A DNA stretch of 34,506 bases, taken from the NCBI RefSeq assembly GCF_000943545.1, contig NZ_JTHP01000064.1, positions 1 through 34,506 on the forward strand, read 5' to 3'. The stretch's first letter is position 1. Each line of letters begins with the position of its first letter. The DNA is from Paenibacillus terrae. Lineage in GTDB: Bacteria > Bacillota > Bacilli > Paenibacillales > Paenibacillaceae. The notes under the pieces are model-generated. The model searched no databases, had not been told where the DNA came from, and was given only the letters and a program-made list of their open reading frames with translations. Positions 33,781-34,506 of this stretch are shown one piece after another. The translations under genes were made by a program, and so were the position numbers.

Positions 33781-34269
33781 TTACTTCGTCCTCTCGTAAA
33801 CGACAAAACGGTAGTCGTACGGGTTTCTTTCATCCTTGACACCGGGAGTTTCACTGACTACATTCCAGCCGTTCCAATCCAGCTCAGGAAAAGTCGTATC
33901 TCCCTCGAAATTCTCATCAATCCTGGTGACGATTAGCCGATCAGCATGTGTCCAGAACAGTGAATAAATCTCCGCACCGCCGATGATCATCAGCTCTTCC
34001 TGCGCCGCCAATTGGAGTCCTTCTTCCAGAGAATGGATCACTTCTGCGCCTTCAGCCAGGTAGCTCTGATCACGGGTCAAAATAACGTTACGCCGCTTAG
34101 GCAGGCTTTTTCCGCCAAAGGATTCCCATGTCTTGCGCCCCATGAGTACGGTTTTACCGATGGTCTGCTCCTTGAAAAATGCCATATCTCTCGGCAGGCG
34201 CCAAGGAAGACTGTTATCCCGGCCAATGACGCCGTTTTGTGCCATAGCCCATATCATCGAAATGCTCAT
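33781..34269 (-). CDS. dfrA: Dihydrofolate reductase
   Basis: DHFR reduces dihydrofolate to tetrahydrofolate with NADPH and is the trimethoprim target. The 162-residue product carries the family markers IWAMAQNGVIGRDNSLPWRLPRDMAFFK (with the active-site Asp), VLMGRKTWES, LPKRRNVILTR and the NADPH loop MIIGGAEIYSLF. Length is normal. The thyA gene ends 19 bases upstream on the same strand, the classic thyA-dfrA pair that regenerates the folate oxidized by thymidylate synthase. The gene appears intact. Confidence 0.96.
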   Translation of the reverse strand: MSISMIWAMAQNGVIGRDNSLPWRLPRDMAFFKEQTIGKTVLMGRKTWESFGGKSLPKRRNVILTRDQSYLAEGAEVIHSLEEGLQLAAQEELMIIGGAEIYSLFWTHADRLIVTRIDENFEGDTTFPELDWNGWNVVSETPGVKDERNPYDYRFVVYERTK

Positions 34270-34288
34270 AACTCACAGCTCCCCCAAA

Positions 34289-34506
34289 TCAGATAGCGAC
34301 TGGCGCCTTGATACCCGGATGATATTCGTAGTTCTCAAAAGTAAAGTCCTCGTACGTATAATCAAATATCGAATCCGGTTTACGAAGGATTTTGAGCTGA
34401 GGCAATGGATAAGGATCACGCTCCAGCTGCGTATGCACTTGTTGCATATGATTTGAATAAATATGCACATCGCCGCCTGACCAAATGAATTCGCCCGGCT
34501 CCAAAC
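34289..34506 (-). CDS. thyA: Thymidylate synthase, C-terminal part (5' end outside window)
   Basis: Only the last 72 or so codons lie inside the window. They match the C-terminus of ThyA: PGEFIWSGGDVHIYSNHMQQVHTQLERDP contains the nucleotide-binding HIYxNH segment, and IKAPVAI is the usual end. ThyA methylates dUMP to dTMP and produces dihydrofolate, which the neighbouring dfrA product reduces. The stop is at 34289. Confidence 0.94.
   Translation of the reverse strand, partial: LEPGEFIWSGGDVHIYSNHMQQVHTQLERDPYPLPQLKILRKPDSIFDYTYEDFTFENYEYHPGIKAPVAI

Overview
The window looks like core chromosome of a moderate-GC, Gram-positive, spore-forming Firmicute. The genus Paenibacillus (P. polymyxa group) is the best guess. 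This is inferred from strong AGGAGG-type ribosome sites with frequent TTG/GTG starts, intrinsic terminators with U-tracts, a ydaO-type riboswitch, a XerS-type recombinase, a PspA/DUF350/DUF4178/DUF4247 cluster and protein-level resemblance to Bacillus enzymes (YqjM/NamA, GlgABC, TopB). No rRNA, tRNA, prophage, IS element or CRISPR array was seen.

Layout. 1-3.6 kb: a partial GNAT acetyltransferase, a XerS-like tyrosine recombinase, and the molybdenum-cofactor pair moeA-mobB. 3.6-6.3 kb: an envelope-stress cluster, read leftward as pspA, DUF350 membrane protein, DUF4178 protein and DUF4247 lipoprotein, with an ECF sigma-W-like promoter in front of pspA. 6.3-9.7 kb: namA (old yellow enzyme), a secreted polysaccharide deacetylase, and a secreted LysM-3D cell-wall protein preceded by a c-di-AMP (ydaO/yuaA) riboswitch. 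9.7-14.4 kb: a polar amino-acid ABC importer (a fused binding-protein/permease plus its ATPase) divergent from an M20 amidohydrolase, then a protein with a Cys/His/Ser-rich tail. 14.4-19.4 kb: the glycogen genes glgB-glgA, divergent from glgC. 19.4-23.7 kb: a tightly coupled four-gene operon of a PhnC-like ABC ATPase without a permease, an FG-GAP/VCBS-repeat lipoprotein, an OmpR-type response regulator and a HAMP histidine kinase. 23.7-27.2 kb: an MFS exporter, a possible small RNA or leader, an ArsR-type regulator and a HAD hydrolase. 27.2-28.6 kb: two decayed genes, a truncated condensation/acyltransferase-like ORF and a frameshifted, truncated aldo/keto reductase. 28.9-34.5 kb: topB, a 0.6-kb AT-rich gap, gltD without gltB, dfrA, and the 3' end of thyA.

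How the genes work together. Most loci are housekeeping or cell-envelope functions. The PspA cluster, the riboswitch-controlled wall protein, the deacetylase and the ATPase/lipoprotein/two-component operon all point to envelope maintenance and sensing. The best candidates for undescribed biology are the four-gene operon, whose ATPase lacks the switch histidine; the sigma-W-like PspA-DUF350-DUF4178-DUF4247 module; and the roughly 117-nt promoter-to-terminator unit between the MFS gene and the ArsR-like gene.
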